Shown here: positions 8,973 to 17,883 of the stretch, piece after piece
Numbering within the stretch: position 1 is the first letter of the stretch
How the letters are laid out: each line of letters begins with the position of its first letter
Assembly (NCBI GenBank): GCA_012518115.1
Contig: JAAYTD010000043.1
Coordinates: 1-64,000, forward strand
Length of the DNA: 64,000 nucleotides
Direction: 5' to 3'
Source: Ignavibacteria bacterium
Lineage (GTDB): Bacteria > Bacteroidota > Ignavibacteria > Kapaibacteriales > UBA2268
The notes under the pieces: model-generated
What the model saw: only the letters and a program-made list of their open reading frames with translations
The model's database searches: none
What the model was told of the DNA's origin: nothing
Translations under genes and position numbers: made by a program

Positions 8973-9587
8973 TTATTTTTTTTCAAAATGGTGCCAATCT
9001 TTTATTGTTTTCCAATTTCCTCCCCATTTCCAACCTAACTTTAGAAATTCTTTAACAATAGTATCATTTTTTGCAAGAGTTCCTCTAACTTTTGTATTAT
9101 ATGTTGCTCCTTTCGGTGATATTTTCCCTGTTCTTCCACGATACGGATTCAAGAAAGGATTAATATCAATAGCTCGTCCTGTTGCATGGTTTGACAATCT
9201 TTTTGTTCCTTCTACAGTTCTATAATTAAATGCGGAAGTGTTGTTATCTAACATCGACAAGCTATCGCTCCATTGATATCTTACTATCGGAATTACTTTT
9301 TGTATTGGAAATTTTACAGATTTCATAAGCTTAAAAACCTGTTTAATATCATTTACCAATTCTTTATGTATTACAATCTGTCCGCGATGGATTTTTCCGT
9401 CAAATGAATAATAATCTATATCTACTATTTCTATGTTTTCAATTATTTCTTTTGGTGCAGGCGATCCCGCTATAGCTTCTTCAAATGTCATTTTTGAATC
9501 GATTATAATTTTTTCAGCTTTACAGTCGCTTATTGAAATAGTAAATAAGTAAATAATTATTAAAAATTGTAAAAGCAATTGTTTCAT
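8973..9587 (-). CDS. M15 family peptidase (D-Ala-D-Ala carboxypeptidase / L-Ala-D-Glu endopeptidase-like)
   Basis: 204 residues from the ATG at 9587. A longer frame starts at 9689, but its extra part runs through a terminator hairpin (9612-9643), whereas the residues after 9587 (MKQLLLQFLIIIYLF) form a proper signal peptide. The mature domain has the zinc-site motif NHATGRAIDIN near 133-143 (the His and Asp ligands) and DWHHFEKK at the extreme C-terminus (the third ligand), as in the VanY/CwlK-type M15 enzymes that trim peptidoglycan stem peptides. It would act in the periplasm. The exact bond cleaved is not decided by sequence. Confidence 0.85.
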   Translation of the reverse strand: MKQLLLQFLIIIYLFTISISDCKAEKIIIDSKMTFEEAIAGSPAPKEIIENIEIVDIDYYSFDGKIHRGQIVIHKELVNDIKQVFKLMKSVKFPIQKVIPIVRYQWSDSLSMLDNNTSAFNYRTVEGTKRLSNHATGRAIDINPFLNPYRGRTGKISPKGATYNTKVRGTLAKNDTIVKEFLKLGWKWGGNWKTIKDWHHFEKK

Positions 9588-9611
9588 TGTTGTATTTTTA
9601 TTAAAAATTGT

Positions 9612-9643
9612 AAAAAAAAAGACTATTCTTATGAACAGTCTTT
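9612..9643 (-). terminator. Terminator of the prs-rplY unit
   Basis: Stem AAAGACT (9618-9624) / AGTCTTT (9637-9643), extendable inward with one mismatch, followed on the minus strand by a nine-base T run. It is downstream of rplY and argues against the upstream start of the M15 gene. Confidence 0.75.
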
Positions 9644-9732
9644 CGAAATAGGATAAATTAGTTATGCTTAAAAAACCTAACTCAATCATTCTATTTTAAT
9701 TTCTTATTCTGCATATTTTCTTTTTTTATTCT

Positions 9733-10362
9733 TTATTCTGTTGTGTTTTCTTCTTCTGTTTCTTCAGCTCCTTCTTCTGCAGCTTCTCCTTCTACTCCTT
9801 CATCTTCTGCTTTTACTCTTGGAATAGTTACACTGCAAATCATAGAATCTGCTGGCACATCATACTCAAGCCCTTCAAATTTAAGGTCTTCTAAGTATAT
9901 AGATTGCCCGATATCAAGTTGAGATATATCAATTTCAATAGAGCTAACTAAATGTTTTGGCAAGCAAGTAACTTTAAACCTATGGAAAACTTGATAGAGT
10001 CTTCCACCTTTTCGCACGCCGATAGGTTGACCACCTGTGAACTCAACTGGTATTCCTACAGTTACTTTTCTATCGTCACTTATTCTTAAAAGGTCAAAAT
10101 GTATAATTCTATCTGTAACAGGATCAAATTTCACTGCTTTTACCAAGCATTTTTCTTGTTCACCTTCTATATCTAAATTTACAACTTTTAACATAGATGT
10201 ATAAACGAAAGGTTTTATATCTTGTTCTCTTACAACGATATTAACTCCTTCTTTGTCTTTTGAATATACGACACCCGGCACATTACCTTCGCGACGCATT
10301 TTTTTAGCTATTTGTTTTCCTGCTTTTCTTTTACTAGCTTTTAACGTAAGTTCTTGTAACAT
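9733..10362 (-). CDS. rplY: Large-subunit ribosomal protein bL25 (general stress protein Ctc form)
   Basis: A 209-residue bL25 with the N-terminal 5S rRNA-binding domain (about 1-92, including GKQIAKKMRREGNVPGVVY) and the C-terminal TL5/Ctc domain (about 95-185), ending in a strongly acidic tail (AAEEGAEETEEENTTE). It binds 5S rRNA in the 50S subunit. It starts 20 bases after the prs stop, a conserved prs-rplY pairing. The peptidyl-tRNA hydrolase gene that often follows is missing here, and a terminator comes instead. Confidence 0.95.
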   Translation of the reverse strand: MLQELTLKASKRKAGKQIAKKMRREGNVPGVVYSKDKEGVNIVVREQDIKPFVYTSMLKVVNLDIEGEQEKCLVKAVKFDPVTDRIIHFDLLRISDDRKVTVGIPVEFTGGQPIGVRKGGRLYQVFHRFKVTCLPKHLVSSIEIDISQLDIGQSIYLEDLKFEGLEYDVPADSMICSVTIPRVKAEDEGVEGEAAEEGAEETEEENTTE

Positions 10363-10382
10363 TTTATTATATTTCCTAATTT

Positions 10383-11324
10383 TTATCTTGCTATATCAAA
10401 CAAAGAACTGATAGAACGATTATCATAAGTACGTAAAATCGCTTCACCTATCAATCCACTTATTGAAATTACTTCTATTTTATCAATTTTTCGTTTCAAC
10501 GGAATAGAGTCTGTTATAAATAATTTATCTATTCCATGAGATTTTTCTATTAGTTCTAATGCTTTTCCAGAAAAAACGGGATGAACTACAACCCCATAAA
10601 TTTGTTTTGCACCTTTATCTTTTATAGCTTCTGCACATTTTACAAAAGTTGTTCCCGTATCAATCATATCATCAACAATAAGAACGTTTTTATCTTTTAC
10701 TTCACCTATTATTGTAGATATTTCAGCAACATTATGCGCTGGTCTGCGTTTATCTACAAGAACAAGCGAAGCTTCTAACGCTTCCGCATAGGCACGTGCT
10801 GTTTTTATTCCACCTACATCAGGTGAAGCTACTGCTAAAGGTTGCTGCAGCTTTAGGTCAGCTAAATGCTTAAAAATAACTGTTGAAGCATATAAATGAT
10901 CCATAGGAATATCGAAATATCCTTGTATCTGCGAAGAATGCAAGTCAACAGCTAAAACTCTATCAGCACCAGCATTGACTAATAAATTAGATACAAGCTT
11001 TGCTGTTAAAGATACTCGCGGCTGATCTTTTCTATCTTGTCGAGCATAACCAAAATAAGGAATTACTGCAGTGATTCTCCTTGCAGAAGCACGCTTAGCC
11101 GCATCTATCAACATAAGAAATTCCATTATGTTATCAGCAGGAGGAATCGTAGACTGCACAATAAACAAATCTATTCCACGTATGTTTTCTTCAAACTTAA
11201 CCCAAATTTCACCGTCACTAAAATTACGAATGGAAGTCGGAGTTAAAGTAATACCAAGATACTCTGCTATTTTTTCTGCCAACGGTAGATTAGCACGTCC
11301 TGAAGCAACTTTTAAATCTTGCAT
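10383..11324 (-). CDS. prs: Ribose-phosphate pyrophosphokinase (PRPP synthetase)
   Basis: 313 residues from the ATG at 11324; an upstream in-frame start at 11441 would read through the tRNA-Gln gene and is rejected. Makes PRPP from ribose-5-phosphate and ATP for nucleotides, His and Trp. Motifs: SGRANLPLAEKIAEYLG at the start, FSDGEIWVKFEENIRG, DLHSSQIQGYFDIPMDHLYA near 130-150, and the PRPP-binding loop VLIVDDMIDTGTTF near 214-227. Length is typical for class I enzymes. It lies just after tRNA-Gln and before rplY, probably on one transcript. Confidence 0.96.
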   Translation of the reverse strand: MQDLKVASGRANLPLAEKIAEYLGITLTPTSIRNFSDGEIWVKFEENIRGIDLFIVQSTIPPADNIMEFLMLIDAAKRASARRITAVIPYFGYARQDRKDQPRVSLTAKLVSNLLVNAGADRVLAVDLHSSQIQGYFDIPMDHLYASTVIFKHLADLKLQQPLAVASPDVGGIKTARAYAEALEASLVLVDKRRPAHNVAEISTIIGEVKDKNVLIVDDMIDTGTTFVKCAEAIKDKGAKQIYGVVVHPVFSGKALELIEKSHGIDKLFITDSIPLKRKIDKIEVISISGLIGEAILRTYDNRSISSLFDIAR

Positions 11325-11367
11325 TGAGAAAACTTGAAAATTTATTATACTTAACAAATAAAAAAAG

Positions 11368-11440
11368 CTGAGGCGGCAGGGATCGAACCTGCGAAATGCC
11401 GGACCCAAAACCCGGTGCCTTACCACTTGGCTACGCCTCA
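11368..11440 (-). tRNA. tRNA-Gln (anticodon TTG)
   Basis: The reverse complement forms a cloverleaf: acceptor TGAGGCG/CGCCTCA, D arm with AGCCAAGTGGTAAGGC, anticodon stem CCGGG/TCCGG around the loop TTTTGGG (anticodon TTG), and T arm GCAGGTTCGATCCCTGC. Discriminator G; no encoded CCA. Only 43 bases separate it from the prs start codon, so prs may be transcribed from the same promoter and released by tRNA processing. Confidence 0.95.
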
Positions 11441-11500
11441 AAAAATAGTTTAATCTAAATAATTATATTATTTCAATAATTATTTTTAAAACAGGGAATA

Positions 11501-11532
11501 CAAAAATAAAACTTTTTTACGAATTTACCAAA
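11501..11532 (-). promoter_or_regulatory. Bacteroidota-type promoter of tRNA-Gln (and probably prs-rplY)
   Basis: On the minus strand TTTG (11529-11532), 20-base spacer, TATTTTTG (11501-11508). The bases around the -33 box (ATTTGGTA) are the same as in the tRNA-Glu promoter. Predicted start near 11494. Confidence 0.75.
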
Positions 11533-11905
11533 TGATTTTTAATTTTTTAAAATTTTTATCACAAAAAAACATTTTTTTATCTTTGTATCGGTTAAAATAT
11601 AAATATAAAGACAGAAACGAAAAAAAACTTTCTGCCTTTCTATTTATTTTTTTTCGGCACTTTATTTTGTGTTTTTTTATTTACATATAGCTAATAAAAA
11701 AAGTCTATTTTGGAAAAAATACTGAGAAAATTTATATAATTTGTATATATTATAGTTGGAAATAAAATAAAAAATTGTAAATTTGTAAGTTGTATTGACA
11801 AAAATATATTTTTTGTTCGGGGAAACAAAGAGAATTAATTATAATATATTTTTGTTTAGTAAAGTATATTTTTACAATTATCTATTTTCACTAAGCAGCA
11901 TATTT
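11533..11905 (+). other. Long AT-rich leader region of the vWA/T9SS surface protein gene
   Basis: No gene is seen in these 370 bases. A -7-like box TATCTTTG (11578-11585) is followed by an imperfect 11-bp hairpin, AAAGACAGAAA (11607-11617) / TTTCTGCCTTT (11629-11639), and a T-rich stretch, so transcripts from this box may be short or attenuated. A second candidate, TATTTTTTG near 11808-11816 (one base longer than consensus), is nearer to the coding start at 11906. Confidence 0.4.
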
Positions 11906-14900
11906 ATGAAAAAGTTAGCAATTAAATCATTATTTTTATTACTACTAATTTTTTTTAGTAGCCGAGTTAATGCAGCTCTTACGATAGTAGCTTATGATAC
12001 CACAAATTATCCTAACATTGCTACAAAATTTTTTATACTTGATCAGTGGAATCGTATTGTTCCTGATGCGAAGCAAGCCGATTTCACTCTTTTAGACAAT
12101 TCGTCAGATATAAAAATAAGCAAATTTACTTCTACTATTATTCCAGAAGAAAAGTCATCTATAGTGGTTTGTTTTGATTTAGCTATTGGTCAGCGTGCAG
12201 GTAACGCTACCGATTTTAATTATGCAAAATCTATATTAAATCAATTATTAAGTTTTATTGATACGGACAATTCGGAGACAGCTTTACTTTCTTTTGACCA
12301 AATAAGCATTATAGAGTCTGATTTCACTTCTGAAACGAATACTTTAGCTACTATGGTTGATAATTTTTCTCAATCAAGTTCATCAAGTATTTTTCGTTGC
12401 TTAACGTCTTTGCCTGTTGGAGGTCTTGAGTTTACCGCAGGCGCTAGTTATGCAAACAAATCTATTTTGCTCATAACTCAAAATTTGTTAAGCAAAGAAG
12501 AAGCTGAATTGATAGTATCAAAAGCAAAAGATAACAATATAAGGATTAACATTTTATATATTAGCGACAAAATTCCTGCTAATATACAGTATGTAGCTGA
12601 TATGACAGGCGGTTATGCTGTTAGCAAAACTTTCATAGAAAAGAAGCGTTTAGCATATCTTGCTACTTTTGCTAAGTTGTCGGAAGCTTATGTTCCTTAT
12701 GTTATAGAAGGTAGGAGCTTAGAGAACTGTAGCGGTGAGCATGTTTTTGCTGTTTCTCATAAAGATCATGGTTCAGGTAGTTATGAAGTAAAAATTCAGC
12801 AAGAGAATTTACAATATTTTGAGTCAGATCCTCAATGGCTTGACTTCTCTTCTATTTTACCTGGTACAAAGTTTGAGAAATCTATAACCTTTACAGCAAA
12901 AAACTCAAAGATAGAAATAACGGATTTAGAACTTGCGCATCCTAATTTTTCTATTAAATCTATAAGTCCGGGTATACCTATTTCGCTTAATGTTGGCGAA
13001 AGTATTAAAGTTAGTGTTGAGTTTGCTCCACAAGATTCCAGCATTGTTTTTGCTCAATTAATTGTCCACTCAAACGCTTGTTCAGGCGATACTATAAATA
13101 TAACGGGCGGTTTTCCAAACATTCCACCTAAAAAACCGACAGTTGATATAATTAATCCTCAATGTAACGAAGTCCTTATCGTAGGTGATACTATGGAAAT
13201 TCATTGGACAGGTCTTCTTCCTAAAGATGTTGTTCAGTTAGAATATGCTTTTGGACTTCAAGCTAATAAAAAATGGGATACTCTTGCAAAAAATGTAACA
13301 AATTTAACTTATAAATGGCCTGTTCCCAATATTGAAACCGATTCATTTCGTATAAAATTAATACAGTTATGGCCTAATAATGTTTATAAAACATTTGATT
13401 TGCAACATGATGATTTTGTAAACACTGCATTTTTCAACAGACCGGGCGACAGAGTTATAACTACCAGTAACACAGGAGCTTATATTTGGAATGCAAGTGG
13501 CAATACAGGTGATGCCCCTCTTCATAGCTTTGAATTCGGTGAAAAAGTAAGTTGGGCAACTTATGTTTTTGATAAAGCATCGATGGAAGATAAGTATATC
13601 GGTATAGCTTCGGGACGTAGAGTTAATGTATATAATATAAATGATTACTCATTGGTTTGGAGTGCAGAATTTCCATCTTCTACCAACTCTATTGAATTTA
13701 GTTCAGACGGTAAATATGCCGTTGTTTCTTCTAACGATGGTAAGGCTACTATTTTTGAAACAAAAACAGGCAGACAAAAATCGGTGTGTAAATTAAAAAA
13801 CGCTCAAACTTGCCGTTATGCTCAATTTCACCCTACAGAACAATATAAAATAATGGCTGTTTCTTCCAACGACGGCATTATACGTTTTTTTGATTTAGAA
13901 GGAAATGAATTAGATAACATAAACATTAAAGACAAAGAAATTGTAGCTCAAACTCAACATGTAACTTATAATAACGATGGTACAAAAATAGCTTTTGCCA
14001 ATATTTCAACAAAAGAATTAATCGTTTTAAACGCCAACACCAAACAAGAACTTTATAGATTAAAACATCCTGATGAAGAAGGATTAATTTTATTCTCAAA
14101 TTTTCTATCAACAACAAGCGGTGTAGAATATCTTCTTACTTCTGCAACAGACAGAACTATGCGACGTTGGGATGCTACAACAGGATTGCCAACAGAAAAA
14201 GATGCTATATTTGCTCAACATATAAATACTGTAAATACAGGTGTTTTCAGTTTTGACGGTAAAATCGTTTTAAGTGCTTCCAACGATAAGACTTCTAAAA
14301 TATGGAACTTAGACCAACGGGTACTACAAGCCGACACAACTTGTTACTTGAAAATCCGAAGAGCTAAAGCTACATCTAAAGATACTGTTTATATAGGCGA
14401 AACCTTTATAAATGAACTAGCTATTAAAACAATCGACAGTATAATTACAAATATATGCGATTTCAAATATAATATACGCTCAATACATATAACAGGAGAA
14501 AATGCTAGCGATTTTGGCATAGCTGATGAGTTAGAATTTCCTTTCTCTTTTGCTGGGAATGCTAATCTAACTCTGAATTTGTTCTTCAAACCGAGCGATA
14601 TAGGAAATAGATATGCCACTATAGAATTTATTTTACCAACAGATACTATTAAGGTAACACTTAAAGGTGTAGGAACTTCACCCGGCTTACTACTTTTAAC
14701 AAACCAAGTTGATTTTAATTCCGTTTATGTTGATGATGTTAAAGATACATTAATGCCGATTGCTGTAAATATTTTGAATGAAGCTATTGATATCACAGAG
14801 ATTGAAATCGTTGGAATTAACAGTTTTAACTTCCGAGAATTTCTGAAAGATAACCGTACTATTAAAGCAAATGATACTTTAAAAGTACCTATCCGCTTTA

Positions 14901-15697
14901 TTCCGTTTGATATAGGGAAAAAGAGTGCTGTTTTAAAAATTACTCATAGTTATAACGATTTAAAAATAAAATTAAATTTGTTAGGCAATGGTGTAAATAT
15001 ATCAAATGATACGATAATATGCAAAGTTACTGATTTAGAAGGAAAAATAGGCGAAAAAATTGAATGTCCTATTTACTATAAAACAGCAACAAATTGGGCG
15101 AAATTAAACTTAAAAAACATCTTTTTCAATTTATCTTTCAATTCTTCTATGCTCTTCCCTATTAATGAGTCCACAGAATTGAAAATTCATTCCGATGAAA
15201 TAATAGAAGGTGTGCGTAAGTTATTGATTTCCGTACCATATAAACCCGGCGAACAAACTATCAATGGCTTATACTTTTTGGTAGCTTTAGGCAATAACGA
15301 CCAAACACAAGTTGAATTAAAGAATGCTTATTGCGAAGGAGAATCGCGAATTTTTATAGAAACGGAGAGCGCGCTATTTAAAATAACAGATATTTGTCAA
15401 GCAGGTGGCAGTAGATTATTTGACGAAAACGGAAAACAATTTCTATTGGAACAAAATCAACCTAATCCTGCAACTTCAATAACTGAAATAAATTATGAAG
15501 TATTAGAACAAGGTTTTACTTCTTTGAAGCTATACACTCAAACAGGCGAACTAATTAAAACGTTTATAGATAAGTATCTTTTGCCGGGCAAATATAAAAT
15601 AGTTTTCGAAACTTCAGATTTACCTAACGGAACTTATTTTTATATTTTAAAAACTCCGACAAATACATCAACGAAAACAATGATTATAATTAATTAA
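11906..15697 (+). CDS. T9SS-secreted surface protein with vWA-like, Ig-like and WD40 propeller domains
   Basis: 1263 residues from the ATG at 11906, where a clean signal peptide begins (MKKLAIKSLFLLLLIFF...VNA); the frame is open to 11795 but that extension is not signal-like. Order of parts: vWA-like fold about 84-265, in which the metal motif DxSxS is replaced by FDLAIG; an Ig-like choice-of-anchor segment about 290-430; a WD40-type propeller about 505-805, with repeats such as SSNDGIIRFFDLEGNE and SASNDKTSKIWNLDQR; Ig-like segments about 810-1030; a cohesin-like region about 1035-1150; and a T9SS type A sorting domain about 1175-1263 (LEQNQPNPATS ... GTYFYILKT). It should be exported and anchored or released at the surface. 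A lipoprotein gene follows after 18 bases. Confidence 0.85.
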   Translation: MKKLAIKSLFLLLLIFFSSRVNAALTIVAYDTTNYPNIATKFFILDQWNRIVPDAKQADFTLLDNSSDIKISKFTSTIIPEEKSSIVVCFDLAIGQRAGNATDFNYAKSILNQLLSFIDTDNSETALLSFDQISIIESDFTSETNTLATMVDNFSQSSSSSIFRCLTSLPVGGLEFTAGASYANKSILLITQNLLSKEEAELIVSKAKDNNIRINILYISDKIPANIQYVADMTGGYAVSKTFIEKKRLAYLATFAKLSEAYVPYVIEGRSLENCSGEHVFAVSHKDHGSGSYEVKIQQENLQYFESDPQWLDFSSILPGTKFEKSITFTAKNSKIEITDLELAHPNFSIKSISPGIPISLNVGESIKVSVEFAPQDSSIVFAQLIVHSNACSGDTINITGGFPNIPPKKPTVDIINPQCNEVLIVGDTMEIHWTGLLPKDVVQLEYAFGLQANKKWDTLAKNVTNLTYKWPVPNIETDSFRIKLIQLWPNNVYKTFDLQHDDFVNTAFFNRPGDRVITTSNTGAYIWNASGNTGDAPLHSFEFGEKVSWATYVFDKASMEDKYIGIASGRRVNVYNINDYSLVWSAEFPSSTNSIEFSSDGKYAVVSSNDGKATIFETKTGRQKSVCKLKNAQTCRYAQFHPTEQYKIMAVSSNDGIIRFFDLEGNELDNINIKDKEIVAQTQHVTYNNDGTKIAFANISTKELIVLNANTKQELYRLKHPDEEGLILFSNFLSTTSGVEYLLTSATDRTMRRWDATTGLPTEKDAIFAQHINTVNTGVFSFDGKIVLSASNDKTSKIWNLDQRVLQADTTCYLKIRRAKATSKDTVYIGETFINELAIKTIDSIITNICDFKYNIRSIHITGENASDFGIADELEFPFSFAGNANLTLNLFFKPSDIGNRYATIEFILPTDTIKVTLKGVGTSPGLLLLTNQVDFNSVYVDDVKDTLMPIAVNILNEAIDITEIEIVGINSFNFREFLKDNRTIKANDTLKVPIRFIPFDIGKKSAVLKITHSYNDLKIKLNLLGNGVNISNDTIICKVTDLEGKIGEKIECPIYYKTATNWAKLNLKNIFFNLSFNSSMLFPINESTELKIHSDEIIEGVRKLLISVPYKPGEQTINGLYFLVALGNNDQTQVELKNAYCEGESRIFIETESALFKITDICQAGGSRLFDENGKQFLLEQNQPNPATSITEINYEVLEQGFTSLKLYTQTGELIKTFIDKYLLPGKYKIVFETSDLPNGTYFYILKTPTNTSTKTMIIIN

Positions 15698-15715
15698 ATT
15701 CTATTTTAATATATT

Positions 15716-16996
15716 ATGAAAAACAACATAACAAGAATATTTACATTATTATCTATATTTTTTATTGTACTTTTATTAACCGCTTGCAACGAAGACCCTA
15801 CTAGCTTAGGTATGACGTTTTTAACTGATACAGTTACCATTACAAGTGTTTCGGGTGAAAATGGAATTTATACAGGCAACAATAGCTATATTATACCTAA
15901 TCCGGTTAACAACACAGGTGCTATATTAGTTGGTGAAGCTTTGAATATGCGTGCAGCTTCTTTTTTACGTTTTGATTTTCCGCCCGATCTTGGTTGGATA
16001 AAAGAAGAAGATATCGTTTCGGCACAACTGATAATTTATCCGCTTCATTACGCCTTAGGTGATACTCTTTCATCTAATTTTTTATCATTTGACATAAAAA
16101 AAATTACAAAACGTTGGACTTTTGAAGAAACAACAGTAGCTGATGTATTTGAAAGCGATAAACTTTATGAACCTGAACCTTTGACTTCTTGGAGTGGAAA
16201 CATTGTTTATAAAAGCGATGAAACACGCGATACTTTAGACTCAATAGCTATTGATATTCCTAAATCTTTATGTGTAGATTGGTTTCAAAAACGTAACACA
16301 ACGCCTACAGAAGAAACTCCTGACGATCAAATAACTTGGGGACTAGCTCTACTTCCTAAAGCAGGTTGCACTGTAATAAATCAATTCAGAAGCGCAGGCG
16401 ATAAATATAAAGAGGGTAGCTTAATGCAAGTAGTTTATAAAAAAACTCTCGAAAATGGACAAGATACAAATATCACACTGAATGTATTTGCAGGAGTATC
16501 TACTAAATTTATAGATATTAATGAAAAAATAGATAAAAATAAAATTATAACTCAAGGTGCTGTAAAAATACATTCAAAGTTAAATTTCGATATTAGTCAA
16601 ATTCCCGACCTTGCTGCTGTACATTTCACAGAAATAACTCTGACACTAGACAAAAGCCAATCATACTTCGGAAATGAATTGCAAGATAGCGTACTTATGA
16701 TGGGAGTTTATGCGGATCCAGAAAAGGAATACAAAAATACAGGAATGGATCTGTTTTGCTACGGCAGAAGATTACAAGGCACAGATAAATTTATATTTCG
16801 TAGCGCTGAACCGATGTTTATGTATTTGTTAGGTTTAGAAGATAAAAAAGGCTCGTTAGTTTTAATGCAAAACGGAAATATAAAAGATGCAAACTCGCTA
16901 AATCGTTTCGTATTTTACAATTCAGAAGCAGAAGACGAAAATTTAAGACCTAAAATAAAACTTATATATTCATACCTAGCGCCTAGCGCTAAGTAA
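15716..16996 (+). CDS. Secreted lipoprotein, DNRLRE/DUF4270-like
   Basis: 426 residues with a lipoprotein signal: hydrophobic segment, then LLLTAC with Cys at 24, followed by NEDPTSLG, which resembles the mature start of many Bacteroidota lipoproteins. The body has AASFLRFDFPPDLG and VSAQLIIYPLHY, typical of beta-sandwich DNRLRE-like modules that occur in surface-exposed proteins. It begins 18 bases after the T9SS protein and is probably co-transcribed, so the two may work together at the cell surface. Family assignment is tentative and function unknown. Confidence 0.65.
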   Translation: MKNNITRIFTLLSIFFIVLLLTACNEDPTSLGMTFLTDTVTITSVSGENGIYTGNNSYIIPNPVNNTGAILVGEALNMRAASFLRFDFPPDLGWIKEEDIVSAQLIIYPLHYALGDTLSSNFLSFDIKKITKRWTFEETTVADVFESDKLYEPEPLTSWSGNIVYKSDETRDTLDSIAIDIPKSLCVDWFQKRNTTPTEETPDDQITWGLALLPKAGCTVINQFRSAGDKYKEGSLMQVVYKKTLENGQDTNITLNVFAGVSTKFIDINEKIDKNKIITQGAVKIHSKLNFDISQIPDLAAVHFTEITLTLDKSQSYFGNELQDSVLMMGVYADPEKEYKNTGMDLFCYGRRLQGTDKFIFRSAEPMFMYLLGLEDKKGSLVLMQNGNIKDANSLNRFVFYNSEAEDENLRPKIKLIYSYLAPSAK

Positions 16997-17093
16997 AAAA
17001 GCGTTATCTTTATAAAAAAAATTAGAAAAATAATAGGTGTAAAATATAAAATCATATTTGCTGAAGAGTTAAAGATGTAAAAAACTGATAATT

Positions 17094-17882
17094 ATGGAAG
17101 AAGGAAAAACATATAACGAAGACTGTTTGATTACAATGAGCAAAATGCCAGACAATTATATTGATTTTGTAATCACATCACCACCTTATGACAATATAAG
17201 AAATTATAATGGTTATAGTTTTGAATTTGAAAAAATTGCAAAAGAGTTATTTCGTATAATGAAATCTGGTGGCGTAGTTGTTTGGGTAGTAGCTGATGCA
17301 ACTATTGACGGAAGCGAAACAGGAACATCTTTTAAGCAAGCTTTGTTTTTTAAAGAAATCGGCTTTAGATTACACGACACCATGATCTATTATAAAAACA
17401 ATCCAATGCCTCAAACGGGAAATCGCTATCACCAACATTTTGAATATATGTTTGTCTTTTCAAAAGGCAGTCCAAAAACTTTTAATCCTATCACAGAACC
17501 TACAAAATATCAAGGTCTTGCTAATATGAAAAATAGAGGACAAAATGGCTCTTTGGATTACGAAAAAGTTAAAAGAACTAAAGAAAAAAAAGTTGGAAAT
17601 GTTTTTTTCTACTCTATTGGAGGTGGAATTTCTACTAAAGATAAAATTGCATATAATCATCCTGCAATTTTTCCAGAAAAGTTAGTTGTTGACCAAATTA
17701 ATACATGGACAAATGAAAACGACTTAGTTTACGATCCTTTTATGGGAAGTGGCACTACAGCTAAGATCGCATATTTATTAAATCGCAGATGGATCGGTTC
17801 TGAAATTTCAAAAGAATATGTTGAAATTTCAGAAGAGAGATTAAAAGAATATACAGAAAATAATTTATTTACATTAATTTAG
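17094..17882 (+). CDS. Type II DNA methyltransferase, beta-class amino-MTase (predicted N4-cytosine)
   Basis: 262 residues. The catalytic motif IV TSPPYDNI is near residue 29, before the AdoMet-binding motif I YDPFMGSGTT (about 214-223). This order defines the beta class of amino-methyltransferases. TSPPY is the form most often seen in N4-cytosine enzymes. The restriction enzyme gene begins one base after the stop codon. Because that nuclease looks like HinP1I (site GCGC, no adenine), the methylated base should be the N4 of a cytosine. It protects the host's own sites. No specificity subunit is nearby. Confidence 0.88.
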   Translation: MEEGKTYNEDCLITMSKMPDNYIDFVITSPPYDNIRNYNGYSFEFEKIAKELFRIMKSGGVVVWVVADATIDGSETGTSFKQALFFKEIGFRLHDTMIYYKNNPMPQTGNRYHQHFEYMFVFSKGSPKTFNPITEPTKYQGLANMKNRGQNGSLDYEKVKRTKEKKVGNVFFYSIGGGISTKDKIAYNHPAIFPEKLVVDQINTWTNENDLVYDPFMGSGTTAKIAYLLNRRWIGSEISKEYVEISEERLKEYTENNLFTLI

Positions 17883-17883
17883 T

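Noticed and set aside
9588-9689. Extended N-terminus of the M15 peptidase
   Set aside because: The stretch contains the terminator hairpin of the prs-rplY unit, and a normal signal peptide begins at 9587.
11325-11441. Extended N-terminus of prs
   Set aside because: The extra residues are a translation of the tRNA-Gln gene; the standard start of PRPP synthetase is at 11324.
11795-11905. Extended N-terminus of the vWA/T9SS protein
   Set aside because: The added residues are low-complexity aromatic/AT-driven sequence in front of a perfect signal peptide at 11906.
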